Source: Sporosarcina sp. BP05
Lineage (GTDB): Bacteria; Bacillota; Bacilli; Bacillales_A; Planococcaceae
DNA: 64,000 nucleotides
Assembly: GCF_014282005.1 (NCBI RefSeq)
Contig: NZ_JACFTD010000004.1
Span: 1-64,000, forward strand
Direction: 5' to 3'
Each line of letters starts with the position of its first letter. Within the stretch, counting starts at the first letter, position 1. The translations under genes and the position numbers were made by a program. Of the stretch, positions 40,317 through 50,448 are shown piece by piece. The notes under the pieces were generated by a model that saw nothing but the letters and a program-made list of their open reading frames with translations, searched no databases and had not been told where the DNA came from.

Positions 40317-40688
40317 TTACTCTATCCTGTGTTTATAACTACTAATTTTGCTGTTTTCAATATCGATAAACCCCACACTATATTCAATGACATCATTGAT
40401 AAATAAGTTATGCTCTTTAGCAAATTCCTTCGTACTTTCTAATAACTCCTTGTCATAAGTCGTTTTATATTGAATCCGATCTTTAGGTCTAGACTCTTTA
40501 TTAAATGAAATAATGCCTTGCATTAAAACTGTTTGTAATCCACTCTCAATTAGATAGTTGACATGTGTATTATTTTCATTAGCCATTATTTTTAAAGACT
40601 CTAAAATTGATTCACTAATATTTGTTCTAAATTTAATTCTTGAAACATCAGTCGTATGAATTAAACTTCCATCTACAAGCTTCCACAT
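40317..40688 (-). CDS. Tandem ribbon-helix-helix-like small protein
   Basis: A 123-residue protein with two similar halves, each a basic strand followed by two helices: RIKFRTNISESILESLKIMA with NTHVNYLIESGL, and RIQYKTTYDKELLESTKEFA with NLFINDVIEYSV. This looks like two fused ribbon-helix-helix units, suggesting DNA binding as a pseudo-dimer. It starts 31 bases after the LAGLIDADG gene on the same strand, so the two are probably co-transcribed. Confidence 0.6.
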   Translation of the reverse strand: MWKLVDGSLIHTTDVSRIKFRTNISESILESLKIMANENNTHVNYLIESGLQTVLMQGIISFNKESRPKDRIQYKTTYDKELLESTKEFAKEHNLFINDVIEYSVGFIDIENSKISSYKHRIE

Positions 40689-40719
40689 AATTAAAGCACT
40701 CCTATCTAAATTTCCAGTT

Positions 40720-41595
<876 letters not shown>

Positions 41596-41701
41596 TTATT
41601 GATTCCAAACCCGTAACAAAATATGCTCATTTACAGGGTTAAGAACTAATGTTCTGTCTGGGCTATGTATACCCAAATTGTGAGTTTTTATACAAAAGAA
41701 T

Positions 41702-41782
41702 CTAAAATAACTTTTTTACTTGGACAATGTAGCGTGATTTTGATTTAAATATCGTTTTGTTTCCGAAATTAATTTCAATCAT
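41702..41782 (-). CDS. 26-residue ORF under a LexA box
   Basis: The minus-strand frame starts MIEINFGNKTIFKSKSRYIV and ends after 26 residues, behind GGTGAGAAACC. A perfect SOS box lies 36 bases upstream, with an A/T-rich TATAGAAT-like -10 between. Small SOS-induced proteins that block division are known in Bacillus, but nothing in this sequence shows such a function. It could be the stub of a longer gene. Confidence 0.35.
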   Translation of the reverse strand: MIEINFGNKTIFKSKSRYIVQVKKLF

Positions 41783-41817
41783 GGTTTCTCACCACTCGAT
41801 TCTATATCTATATACGA

Positions 41818-41829
41818 GAACATATGTTC
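41818..41829. promoter_or_regulatory. Perfect LexA/DinR box
   Basis: GAACATATGTTC agrees fully with the B. subtilis SOS core GAACRNRYGTTY. It stands in a region without a large gene; the only frame placed to use it is the 26-residue ORF on the minus strand. Confidence 0.6.
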
Positions 41830-42503
41830 AACCATCGTAAATTTGGCACTTAAATTTATATAACCCCATATATTCCATTACTGAAATCACGTATGCTATT
41901 GATTTTTCCGCAATGAATAGTCGTACAAACCAATGTTTTCGCCTGCAGTAGGATCGCTATGCTATAAGGAAACATTTCGTCCGTTTTATCACCACATAAT
42001 ATACAGGCACACCTCTAACCCGATGTATTTGCCCAAGCCATGTTATATACATACCGCCTTGTAATCTACAATAATTTAGTTCCCATTTGAATAAAGGTCT
42101 GCCTATTCTATATAAATCACAAAGAAACAACAGCTTTCGCTTCCGCCGCCGCCTTATCATGAATTTGTATACCTGCAGGCCTTGTAGAACGTCCAATTCC
42201 ACGTAATAGGCCCCAACAGCCTTTTTGGAGGTTGCCTGCCTATATGAGCTTGTACGTGGGTCTGTAACGAAGATTTAACGTCATTTGAGCACCTAGTGAG
42301 TTAAAACCTTCAAAACTTCCATTTCCTCAACAATTAACTAACTTTCGATCTCATTAAGCAATTGTTTTTTCTACCGCCGTTAGGTCACTTTGCGTTTTTG
42401 ATTTGCGTTCTTTTAATTCGCTGCTTTAACAAACGCTTACCGCATTGTACGACATTCCTTATTAAGCTTCTTCTCTTCCGCCGCCATTTGTATTTCCTCA
42501 TTA
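41830..42503. other. Gene-poor stretch with decayed coding sequence
   Basis: No intact gene. On the minus strand, short fragments such as MAAEEKKLNKECRTMR (near 42490-42430) are broken by several stops in all frames and look like a decayed, highly charged protein. An Arg-rich 81-codon frame at 41957-42202 has no start signal or recognisable domain. Confidence 0.45.
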
Positions 42504-42902
42504 TTACTTAGTATCTATGTAGTCAATATTGAGATCTGCTTTTATGATTGAGTACATATATAAATCATCGAATTTACCACAAGTAAATTCATAATGTCTC
42601 AGTAATCCCTCTCTTCTAAAGCCTTGCTTTTCTACTAGCTTTTGTGACGGGAGATTAGCAGGTTCAATCAAAGCCTCAATTCTTTCTAACTGAAAATGTT
42701 GATAGCCATGCTTAACAACGGCTTCCAATGCTTCACTCGCAATCCCTTTACCCCAGTAATCTTTGCTTAATTCATATCCGACTTCAGCTCGATGATGTTT
42801 GGTTAGCATATTAAGAAAGCCACAACTTCCTATAACCTTTCCAGAATCCTTTAGTGTAATGCCCCATCTAATTCCTGTACCTTCTTCGTATACAGTATCA
42901 TT
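42504..42902 (-). pseudogene. RimJ/RimL-type acetyltransferase lacking its N-terminus
   Basis: The readable frame covers the C-terminal two thirds of a RimJ/RimL-like GNAT: GIRWGITLKDSGKVIGSCGF, then the acetyl-CoA motif SKDYWGKGIASEALEAVV and PANLPSQKLVEKQGF. It begins directly after a stop codon at 42903-42905 with no start or ribosome site, and the first 60 or so residues typical of the family are missing. An internal ATG at 42809 could give a short, probably inactive product. Confidence 0.72.
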
Positions 42903-42915
42903 TTAACGAATTACC

Positions 42916-43443
42916 TTATGAATAATCTTGCATCAATTCGTTCGAAATCTTCAAAGCTTCGGTCCTATTAGCAGCAGGAGCTGTTATCATTTGACCATTT
43001 TCAGATGTCCAACCACGATTAGATAGGTCCGTCTCATCCTTTTGAAATATGGCGATGGTAACTTCACTAAAGTTACTGTTCGTATAAAGTACCCCATAAC
43101 CATATGTGCCTGGACGTCCATTTTCGATATAACCATATACGATGGGGCCTCCACCGTTATCTAGAAACTTAATTTCTAACCCTCTTTGGACTTCTGGTAC
43201 TGGTATCTTCTCGCCATCTATATCAATGGTTCCTTTGAAGGTTTTGGAACCTGTGAGACTATGCTGCAGCTTCCCATCAATACGTATAGTTATGGGCTTC
43301 GTAAAATGATTATTTTCGGTGCCTAGCTGATACTTTACCCCTTCTAAATTAACCGTATATTGTTTCGGCAAAGTTTTGAAACTAAGGATTACACCGAACG
43401 TAACGGCAATTAGCAATGGAATCATGAAAAATTTGTTCTTCAA
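42916..43443 (-). CDS. Membrane-anchored protein of unknown function
   Basis: A 175-residue protein with one N-terminal membrane helix (KNKFFMIPLLIAVTFGVIL) and an extracellular domain of probable beta structure (TVNLEGVKYQLG; ITIRIDGKL; GTIDIDGEKIPVP; YGYGVLYTNSNFSEV). I do not recognise the family. I chose TTG 43443 behind AGGAGAGG (a TTG at 43446 is equally possible); a longer upstream frame would overlap the ribosome site. It is alone between relics. Confidence 0.6.
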   Translation of the reverse strand: MKNKFFMIPLLIAVTFGVILSFKTLPKQYTVNLEGVKYQLGTENNHFTKPITIRIDGKLQHSLTGSKTFKGTIDIDGEKIPVPEVQRGLEIKFLDNGGGPIVYGYIENGRPGTYGYGVLYTNSNFSEVTIAIFQKDETDLSNRGWTSENGQMITAPAANRTEALKISNELMQDYS

Positions 43444-43508
43444 CAAATAGCACCTCTCCTTTGTCAATCACCGTTCATTAAATAACATTTATCCGCTCCA
43501 GATTACAC

Positions 43509-44213
43509 CTATATTCTCTTAACATCTAAATTCCCTTTCGGATAAATCTCAAATTCATTACCCGAATTAATGATAATAATTTGATCGTTTGATAATGTAA
43601 TCTCAAGTGGGAAGATCATAGATTTTTTATTCGAAAACAGCCATTTCCTGCCAGGCTGAGTTAATAATAAAAATATCCCGTTCTCTTTTTCACCCATAAA
43701 ATTAAGCCCATCCCTGTTTACTTTTTCATTGTCACGTTCGTGTACATCAATTTCATTTAGCTGATTGCTTGCATGTATCGAGTCATTCACGGTTAAACTC
43801 ATTTCACTGATGTTAAAAATACTTTTAATAGAAAAAGGTTTTGAACTTTCTTCTGATACCGAATGTCTGGCGATAAATTCTACGATATTGCCTGCAGGGT
43901 CATAGAAATACAGAGCATGAGCATCTAGATTTTCAAAATAAACTTCATCTTCATTATCTTCGACAGCTAGTTTTACTCTTTCTTTTGTCCATAATTTTGC
44001 TTCTTTAAATTTGTTGGCTGGAATGTTAAAGGCAAAGTGATAAAAGGGATGATCTACTGCTTCACTTTCTATAAACTCTAACTCACTATTACCAGTCGCA
44101 ATTCGAAACCTACTCTTATCCTCAATTAGTAAAGAGAATCCCAAAATGTCGATATAGAAATTTTTCATTTGTAGTACATTTTGTGTGTATAAAATAACTT
44201 GTTTAATTTCCAC
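43509..44213 (-). CDS. VOC-family (glyoxalase/dioxygenase-fold) protein
   Basis: A 234-residue protein whose first 120 residues form a vicinal-oxygen-chelate domain: VILYTQNVLQMKNFYIDILGF, HFAFNIPANKF and ALYFYDPAGNIVEFIAR. The candidate metal residues are the His in YHFAFN and the Glu in NIVEFI. The C-terminal 100 residues are a second, shorter domain of unknown type (EMSLTVNDS, then GIFLLLTQPGRKWLF) seen in some Bacillus homologues. The reaction is unknown. Confidence 0.75.
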   Translation of the reverse strand: MEIKQVILYTQNVLQMKNFYIDILGFSLLIEDKSRFRIATGNSELEFIESEAVDHPFYHFAFNIPANKFKEAKLWTKERVKLAVEDNEDEVYFENLDAHALYFYDPAGNIVEFIARHSVSEESSKPFSIKSIFNISEMSLTVNDSIHASNQLNEIDVHERDNEKVNRDGLNFMGEKENGIFLLLTQPGRKWLFSNKKSMIFPLEITLSNDQIIIINSGNEFEIYPKGNLDVKRI

Positions 44214-44276
44214 TGGATCTCAAAACCTCCTCTAAAATGAATACTTGAATTTGGGTAAACTGTTTTCTGAAAAAGT

Positions 44277-44396
44277 TTAGACAAGCCCATCTGTCGTTCC
44301 ACTCTTCATTCTATTACTTTCAAGTTCGCTGAGATTAATATCCGTATTATGTTGAAGGTACTTGACTATACTTTCGACTTTTAATAAGTCAGTCAC
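44277..44396 (-). pseudogene. N-terminal stub of a phosphotransferase-like gene
   Basis: A 39-residue frame overlapping the upstream gene by four bases (GTGA). It ends SNRMKSGTTDGLV and then stops. The S-G-T-T-D-G-L-V run resembles the glycine-rich nucleotide-loop start of APH-type (aminoglycoside phosphotransferase family) proteins, whose remaining 200 or more residues are absent. I therefore read it as the front of a deleted gene, not a functional peptide. Confidence 0.5.
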
Positions 44397-44683
44397 TTTG
44401 TTTCGCTCCTCGGTGAGTTTAGATCAATTACTTTTTCATAAATGTTAATTGGCACTTTAATTTCCTGCGTTACTCCTTTTAAACCATCATAAATAACATG
44501 TTTTACACTAAATTTATCAATGGTTATTTCAATTAATTGGTTTTCCGAACTATTCCTTAAACTAATGAGTTGTTTTCCATCCTCATCCTCTTTAATTTTA
44601 ATATCATGTCCGGCTTCAAAATAGCTTTCTAGTATTTTGTATTTTTTTCGTTTAAAAAATCCCTGTATTTTACGTAACATCAT
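44393..44683 (-). CDS. Small hypothetical protein
   Basis: A 96-residue charged, soluble protein (starts MMLRKIQGFFKRKKYK, later LISLRNSSENQLIEITIDKF). There is no recognisable domain. The ATG follows AGGGGG. It was co-transcribed with the now truncated phosphotransferase-like gene, as the GTGA overlap shows. Confidence 0.5.
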   Translation of the reverse strand: MMLRKIQGFFKRKKYKILESYFEAGHDIKIKEDEDGKQLISLRNSSENQLIEITIDKFSVKHVIYDGLKGVTQEIKVPINIYEKVIDLNSPRSETK

Positions 44684-44747
44684 TCATCCCCCTAACACTA
44701 TTACAACTTCCTTTACGTTTTGTATTTGAATAAAGTTTCATTTTCAA

Positions 44748-44790
44748 ACAATGAAAAAGTCGTCTTTACATCATGTAAAGACGACTCCAA
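44748..44790 (-). terminator. Terminator after fni
   Basis: CGTCTTTACA and TGTAAAGACG around a three-base loop, extended by AGT/ACT; on the minus strand a T run follows. Confidence 0.88.
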
Positions 44791-44831
44791 TTCATTATTT
44801 GATTAGATTGAGTTAAGGGCATTTAAATGCT

Positions 44832-45872
44832 TTAACGTACGTGAGTCTGGTAACTGACCCGATCCGTCTCTCTCAACTCTTTCAATGAAGCCGCTCCAAT
44901 GCCGAACATCGTCATCCGAAGTTCCAATTCTCTTGTTTCCATCACTTCCAGGACATCCTCTGTAGACAGTGTCGCTTCCTTCAGAATTGACCTGCCGAAA
45001 CCAACGATATCCGCCCCAAGTGCAATCGCTTTTGCTCCATCTAGGCCAGTATGCATTCCGCCACTTGCGATTATCGGTTGCTTATCAATTTTACCCCTTA
45101 CTGAAGTAATGCATTCGACTGTTGGGATACCCCAATCACTGAACGCTTCAGCTGCTTTTCTCTTTACTGCAGATGTTGAACGGAACTTTTCGACCTGACT
45201 CCATGATGTGCCGCCTGCCCCCGCTACATCGATAAAGGATATGCCTACATCGCATAATCGCTTAGCAGTGGCCCCATCGATTCCCCACCCGACTTCCTTC
45301 ACACCAACTGGCACTTCCAACTCACTGCAAAGTCGTTCTATTTTCTCCAATAAATCTTTGAAATTCGTATTCCCTTCCGGTTGAATCACTTCCTGAATAC
45401 TGTTCAAATGAAGAACGAGTGCATTTGCCTCAGTTATATCAATAATTCGCAGACATTCATCTACACCGAATCCGTAGTTAAGCTGAACTGCACCTAAATT
45501 AGCGATTATCGGGATGCTAGGAGCATATTTTCTTACTTGAAAAGAGGATCTATGTTCCGCACTTTCAATCAGCGCGCGCGTCGAGCCCAAAGCCAATCCC
45601 CAGCCTCTTTCCTCCGCAGCTTCGGCAAGATTCCGATTAATTGTTTCTGCAAAAGCCGCCCCGCCTGTCATGGAACTGATTAAAAAGGGTGTTTTGCAAT
45701 CATGCCCTAAAAATGTAGTATCAATTGATAGATCATTGAAATTAATTTCAGGCAATGCATTATGAAGGAATTTGACCTTTTCGAAGCCGGTTGTAATCGT
45801 ATCACCTGTTACGTGCTCATTCAAAGTGATTTGAATATGCTCTGATTTCCTTTGGTTAATTGCTCCAGTCAT
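44832..45872 (-). CDS. fni: Type 2 isopentenyl-diphosphate delta-isomerase (FMN-dependent)
   Basis: Interconverts IPP and DMAPP in isoprenoid synthesis, using FMN and NADPH. The 346-residue barrel shows the family patterns RKSEHIQI at the N-terminus, SSMTGG, ALGSTRALIE, NLGAVQLNYG, VKEVGWG and the phosphate-binding DVAGAGGTSWSQVE, with GGMHTGLDGAKAIALGAD near the end. Length is normal. It is monocistronic, with a terminator 42 bases after the stop. This gene appears intact, unlike many neighbours. Confidence 0.93.
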   Translation of the reverse strand: MTGAINQRKSEHIQITLNEHVTGDTITTGFEKVKFLHNALPEINFNDLSIDTTFLGHDCKTPFLISSMTGGAAFAETINRNLAEAAEERGWGLALGSTRALIESAEHRSSFQVRKYAPSIPIIANLGAVQLNYGFGVDECLRIIDITEANALVLHLNSIQEVIQPEGNTNFKDLLEKIERLCSELEVPVGVKEVGWGIDGATAKRLCDVGISFIDVAGAGGTSWSQVEKFRSTSAVKRKAAEAFSDWGIPTVECITSVRGKIDKQPIIASGGMHTGLDGAKAIALGADIVGFGRSILKEATLSTEDVLEVMETRELELRMTMFGIGAASLKELRETDRVSYQTHVR

Positions 45873-45927
45873 TTAGAAACACTCGCCTTTCCCCTTGAGA
45901 TTAATGATAACTCATTAGTCTCTTTAT

Positions 45928-47259
45928 TTAATAGCAATCATCATCGTCAGTGTATTGCTCTGGCGCCTCTCCCTTTACCTCTTGCACATAAGGATTAAGT
46001 ATTTGTTTAGCATTCTCGTTTATGCCATCCACTTCTATTGCAAATGTCCATTCGTCACCATAATCGTAAATATACAGAAACTTTTGCTTGGTGGAAAGAC
46101 CAATAGCTCCAATTTGTATTTTCGAAGCATCCGCGTGACCAAGGTCATCATTAGGAGATGCGATACAATCATGTGACCATTTTTCACCATCCATGAAAAA
46201 AGAATACAGATGGTCATCGTCAAATTCAAATGCTTTGATAATGATTTGATGTAAATCATCCATTGTATGCTTAGCTGATAAAGTAAGTTTTCTCCATATT
46301 CCCTTTGTTAGTGAAACCTTAAAAGTGTAACTACCATCAATGAAATTCTTTCGGTTTCTAGGCAAAGTACGTATCAATTCATCTTGGGGAAATAAATCTG
46401 TAAACGGCTGGAAAAATGGCTGGGCGCTTTGATCCTCTTCTACATTCAATACTAATCGATCAAAGTCTTCGTCGGATAAAACCCCGCCAAATATGTCTTC
46501 TAATTCCGAACCGGGTATAGCATTGAACTCTCCATTTTCCCTACGGAACGCGATATTCCATGCACTTACATTTCGCGAAACAAGTAAAATAGGCATCATA
46601 TGAACACCGAACTGCGTAACCTCAATCTTATTGGCGTAATATACACTTTTGCTATCACGTTTTTCTTTACGTTCAAAGTCCTCTTCACAAATCCATAAAC
46701 CGAGCCACTCAAAATAGAGATGGAAGTAATACCAATCATATGTACAGCTCGCGAGCATCTGCCCAACATCGGTTTTTGGGTTCTTTATTACCCAATTGCG
46801 TCCGGGCTCTTCCCGACCTAATGCAGAAAATACTTCAGATAGTCTTATAGCTATGCAATTATGTTGTTTATCCTGAAGTTTCGCCCAATTCACATCGGCC
46901 CAAAACGTTTCGAGTAAAAAGAAGTATTTTTCTACATCTGTTAATTCCCTATACAAATTCATTCTTTCTGTTTCCTTCAGTTGGAGCGGCCCCGATTTAA
47001 CCGACACCTTCTCCAGCAATCGTCCACTTAAAGCTAAGTGATAGATGAAATGGATGAAGGGATAATAGTCCTGTTCAGTGTACGGCGTCCAGTCCTCCGC
47101 CATCACAGTCATACGTTCATTAATCGCTGGAAGATGCTTTCGTGATATGTACTCTTTTGTTTTTGTCAGCTGAACTACATGTCCGCTAATATAGCTAACA
47201 AACTCATCCAAATCAGCTACTAAGTTTGTCGGAATTTCTTCATTATTCATAGCGTTCAT
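45928..47259 (-). CDS. Plasmid pRiA4b ORF-3-like domain protein
   Basis: A 443-residue protein. The C-terminal 120 residues match the pRiA4b ORF-3/IS1096 TnpR-like domain: FKVSLTKGIWRKLTLS, DDLHQIIIKAFEFDDDHLYSF (split by me), and FLYIYDYGDEWTFAIEVD. The N-terminal 300 residues are a helical region of unknown function, rich in Trp and Tyr. Despite the historical name, no recombinase motif is present. I chose ATG 47259, 8 bases after GAGGGG. Confidence 0.72.
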   Translation of the reverse strand: MNAMNNEEIPTNLVADLDEFVSYISGHVVQLTKTKEYISRKHLPAINERMTVMAEDWTPYTEQDYYPFIHFIYHLALSGRLLEKVSVKSGPLQLKETERMNLYRELTDVEKYFFLLETFWADVNWAKLQDKQHNCIAIRLSEVFSALGREEPGRNWVIKNPKTDVGQMLASCTYDWYYFHLYFEWLGLWICEEDFERKEKRDSKSVYYANKIEVTQFGVHMMPILLVSRNVSAWNIAFRRENGEFNAIPGSELEDIFGGVLSDEDFDRLVLNVEEDQSAQPFFQPFTDLFPQDELIRTLPRNRKNFIDGSYTFKVSLTKGIWRKLTLSAKHTMDDLHQIIIKAFEFDDDHLYSFFMDGEKWSHDCIASPNDDLGHADASKIQIGAIGLSTKQKFLYIYDYGDEWTFAIEVDGINENAKQILNPYVQEVKGEAPEQYTDDDDCY

Positions 47260-47873
47260 TTTTATAACCCCTCTTCCCATTGGATTAGATAGGATTTGTA
47301 TGGTGCCAATGGATAATCTCTCCGACGATTTCCAATCCTTTTGTTTAATTATACAATTTACCCTCTCAAAGTTGTTCTTTCTATTTAAATTTCAAATTAC
47401 TTTTTAGAATCATCATTATTTTACGGACAGCGGCATATAACCTGTGTAATCATTTTGAATCCAGATGGGCGTCAATTTTTCATGCCATTTCATCCTCTTT
47501 CAGTCAACCTCATTTTACCATTAGTAAATCATATTTCTACAAAACTATTCTTTTAAATCCTACGATTAGATTATTCAAGCAGAAAAGGAAGCCTAATGAT
47601 GCATGAGGCTTCCTTTTCTCATCTTTTTTTCATGCATGGCTCCAGTTACAATACAATATCCCTCTTTTTCTCCCTTCTCCAAAGATAAATGATGCTGAAA
47701 TGAAGGCAACTTCATATTTGAACACTCCTATACTTTAATTAATCATCCCCAGAACTATTCGTTGCGATTCTTGTTCCTAAATCGTCCCTCTTGAATGACA
47801 TAAGACTATACTAATACGGGGGTTATATTAGGGTGGAAATAGATAAGGTGCGAGTTGTATTTGGACATATGCA
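47260..47873. other. Gene-free stretch with one hairpin
   Basis: Apart from a hairpin at 47581-47620 (AGAAAAGGAAGCCT pairing with AGGCTTCCTTTTCT, T-rich on the plus side), I see no gene or repeat in these 600 bases. Confidence 0.5.
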
Positions 47874-48386
47874 CTAGCGAGGTCTAATATATATAGAAAA
47901 TATATACACGAAATATGCTTTCGCCGCATTTCCACTCAGTCCGGTTTCCGTTATTGTCGCTTCCGCAACTTTTTTCAAATCAATGCGCGCATAGTTACCA
48001 TCAATGTCGCTCGCCATGCCCACGTACATTTCTTTCAATTGCAGTTGTTCGATGAACCGCCAGTCACTGTCCTTATAAAGCTCACGATTTTCATAATTTA
48101 ATCCATCGAGGAAATCATAGACACTTATGAATTCCTGCCCTGTAATTTTTTCTAATTTTACAAGGTCAACTTGAAAATCCTTCTCGAATTGATGCAACGA
48201 CTGGTCCGTAATTTCCCTACCGTACTTTTCAACTAACTGGTTCGTGACCTTCAGCTCCTCTTTGAAGTATGAATTATTCACAATCACGAAAATGTTGAAT
48301 GCTGTAAATAGAAGGAGAAGCCCGATAAGTACCGGTGACGACCACGCTTTTTTGCATTCATTCCCTACGATTTGCGGATCCATCAC
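47874..48386 (-). pseudogene. ABC-2 type permease, N-terminal fragment
   Basis: The 170 readable residues are the N-terminal membrane helix (SSPVLIGLLLLFTAFNIFVIV) and the first large extracellular loop of an ABC-2 type permease. The following five or so membrane helices are missing, and the frame ends in an unrelated tail (YFVYIFSIYIRPR). Upstream on the same strand lie the matching ATPase remnant and a sigma-factor fragment, so this was the third gene of a decayed operon. Confidence 0.6.
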
Positions 48387-48433
48387 ACATCCACCTGTAT
48401 CTCGTCTCAGTATTCATATAAAAACACATCTTC

Positions 48434-48915
48434 TTACTGTGCAGATAAGTGTAGCCAGTTTGCCTCTACTTTCCCTTTATGGATGAAATGAATGACCATC
48501 AATCCCTGATCCTGCTTTTCTGATAATAAAACATATTGTTTCCGGAACGATTCCATTTGTTGATAGGGAATCGTCGTTTCAAAGACATGACCATCTAATG
48601 TTGCGCAAATGTTTTCGACTGAATCTTTATAAAGTAACTGCTGATTTTTGATCATAATGATTTCATTGGCAATCGTTTCGACATCTGACACGATGAACGT
48701 TCTTTAGGATCAAGTCCAGCTGTCGGTTCGTCCAAAATAAGGATCATCGGGTCATTTGACAGTGACTGGACAACCCTAACACGTTGAATCACCACTCCGG
48801 AAAACTTCTCCATCTTTTTATTCGTGACCTCACTCAATGCCACTTGCTCCAACAACTCATCAATCTTCGCCAAAGCTTCTTTTTTCCCAATGCCTTTTAA
48901 CGCAGCTAAATTGTG
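48434..48915 (-). pseudogene. ABC transporter ATPase, missing Walker A and internally deleted
   Basis: Two frames are needed. The first gives ALKGIGKKEALAKIDELLEQ, KFSGVVIQRVRVVQSL (a damaged signature motif) and ILILDEPTAGLDPKER. The second continues as VSDVETIANEIIMIKNQQLL to the C-terminus. About 20 codons between Walker B and VSDVE are lost, with a frameshift at about 48690, and the N-terminal part with Walker A is gone. It abuts the end of the sigma-factor fragment, pointing to a deletion that joined the two genes. Confidence 0.75.
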
Positions 48916-49358
48916 CGTTCATCCGGCATTGGGCTATGAAATTTTTCTTTATTCATGATGAACCTTCTCCATTTCTTTTCAAATCCTTTTCGAATTCGTT
49001 TCAAAGCCGCATAGTATTTCGTTTTCACCGTCGACAGCGAAATTGTTTCGATGGATGCGATTTCTTGAAACGTATAGTCCCCTAATAGTTTGAGCCGGAC
49101 AAGTTGCTGTGAACTGGCATCTAGCTCATTGACAAGCACTGTAACTCTTTCAAAGTCTTCTTTGTACTCGAGCGAAACCGTCATATCATGCTCATCTTCA
49201 AAGTCGTAATCTTCGATGGACTGGACGAGCCGGTTAGATGTCAGCTTGTACCCCCAAGTCCGGAACGCCGCCTTTTGATTATCGTAATTGTGAATCGACA
49301 TCAGTACACTGATAAATAGTTCCTGCGTGAGATCAAGCGATAACTCCGTATTGAGCAT
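48906..49358 (-). pseudogene. ECF-type sigma factor, N-terminally truncated
   Basis: 150 residues remain: the end of region 2 (TQELFISVLMSIHNYD, FRTWGYKLTSNRL) and a complete region 4 (ASSQQLVRLKLLGDYTFQEI, TVKTKYYAALKRIRKGFEKK). The first 40 or so residues of region 2 are absent and the invariant FRTWLY is FRTWGY. The gene ends where the ATPase remnant begins. It could still bind -35 elements through region 4, but a working sigma factor is unlikely. Confidence 0.65.
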
Positions 49359-49697
49359 TTACTTGTAAATAAAGGCTTATATTTACTTGTTATATTTCAA
49401 AGCAATTTCATTCCCCGCTGTGCCGCTGCCATTTCTCTTTATCCTGTTAATCCACCGCTTTTCATTTTCCATAGTCCACTACGTGCTTCCTCAATGTTCA
49501 TTTCTATCCTATCAGCATATCCGTAAACCGTTTGAAATTAGTTTGACATTTTATTAATAAAGTAAATATTCACACCACTGCTCATAAGTGATGTGGCGAA
49601 AGTTCAAGTATTAGCATTTTATGGTAAAGTAGTAACGTAACGATACAAATTATTAAGACCATATATCTCAAATTATGTATTAGGTGGTGAATAGATT
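49359..49697. other. Intergenic region with a promoter-like sequence
   Basis: A/T-rich. TTAGCATTTTATGGTAAAGT at 49611-49630 nearly repeats the sequence before the DHA2 exporter gene. Otherwise I see nothing. Confidence 0.4.
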
Positions 49698-50135
49698 ATG
49701 AAAAATATTTCTTGGTTAAAGGGTCATATTTGCGGTGTTTTATTTTCATTCATTACTGCATTGTTATTTATGCTTATAGTACAAACCTTGGCTGGTGAAA
49801 TAACTTTATTCTGGGGTGAAAGTTGGTTGTATTTCTCAGTAATAATTCCTTTTGCAATTACCTTTGCAGTATTAGGGGGATATTTTCACAATAAAAACGA
49901 AGTCTCCAACAAAAAACTTTGGCTCATAAGTCTTTTAAGTGCATTTCTTGTAACTTTATATAGTGGAACGATAGGTGCAATTTTCGGCGAAACTATCGTT
50001 AGAGGTGGTATGAAAACGATAAACGTTGAAGGCACATTGATTTGGGGTACAATCTATGCTTTTATTTTACTTCCACTTACCACACCATTCGCAAGATTTC
50101 TGATAGGCATTTTTCATAAAATTATCAGAAGATAG
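49698..50135 (+). CDS. Four-helix membrane protein of unknown function
   Basis: A 145-residue protein with four hydrophobic segments (about residues 10-30, 42-62, 76-96 and 112-132). It starts MKNISWLKGHICGVLF and ends in a basic tail. No named family recognised. AGGTGGTGAA precedes the ATG by about 9 bases, and a shared promoter-like sequence lies 68 bases upstream. Intact in appearance. Confidence 0.6.
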   Translation: MKNISWLKGHICGVLFSFITALLFMLIVQTLAGEITLFWGESWLYFSVIIPFAITFAVLGGYFHNKNEVSNKKLWLISLLSAFLVTLYSGTIGAIFGETIVRGGMKTINVEGTLIWGTIYAFILLPLTTPFARFLIGIFHKIIRR

Positions 50136-50194
50136 ACAACTGATTTATTAAGATCAAACTGACTTCTAATAGGGGGTCTTTTTTATGCACTTAT

Positions 50195-50350
50195 TATTGT
50201 TTCGCCAGTTGTATGGCGTGATTTCATTTCCCTTCATTTACTCACGAAAGAAGGTTTCGTCACTTTCAACGATACCTTGTAGTTTATTAAAGCCCTGGCT
50301 TCCTAATACGTTCACGATTGTATGCTCCAGTAAATTGTCGTAGAGATATA
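50195..50350 (-). pseudogene. IS1595-family transposase remnant
   Basis: A startless minus-strand frame reads LEHTIVNVLGSQGFNKLQGI followed by VESDETFFRE, a stop, then MKGNEITPYNWR. The DETFF motif with the preceding G-I-V-E is the first catalytic-acid block of IS1595-type transposases. Only about 50 codons remain and they contain a stop, so this is a dead fragment. Confidence 0.6.
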
Positions 50351-50448
50351 GATTTGCAGGCAATAGGCTATTTCGGAAGTGTATAGTGTATAGTGTATAG
50401 CCTACTGCCTTCCTTTAGTGAGCCGACCATCCTTGAGTCAAATTTCTA

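Noticed and set aside
41957..42202. Arg-rich 81-codon minus-strand ORF
   Set aside because: No ribosome site, no recognisable domain, and it lies in decayed sequence.
45928..47259. TnpR-type resolvase or transposon gene
   Set aside because: The pRiA4b ORF-3 domain carries this historical name but has no serine- or tyrosine-recombinase motif, and no transposon ends are visible.
50381..50402. Three copies of TGTATAG as a CRISPR-like repeat
   Set aside because: The units are 7 bases, directly abutting and without spacers; this is a simple tandem repeat.
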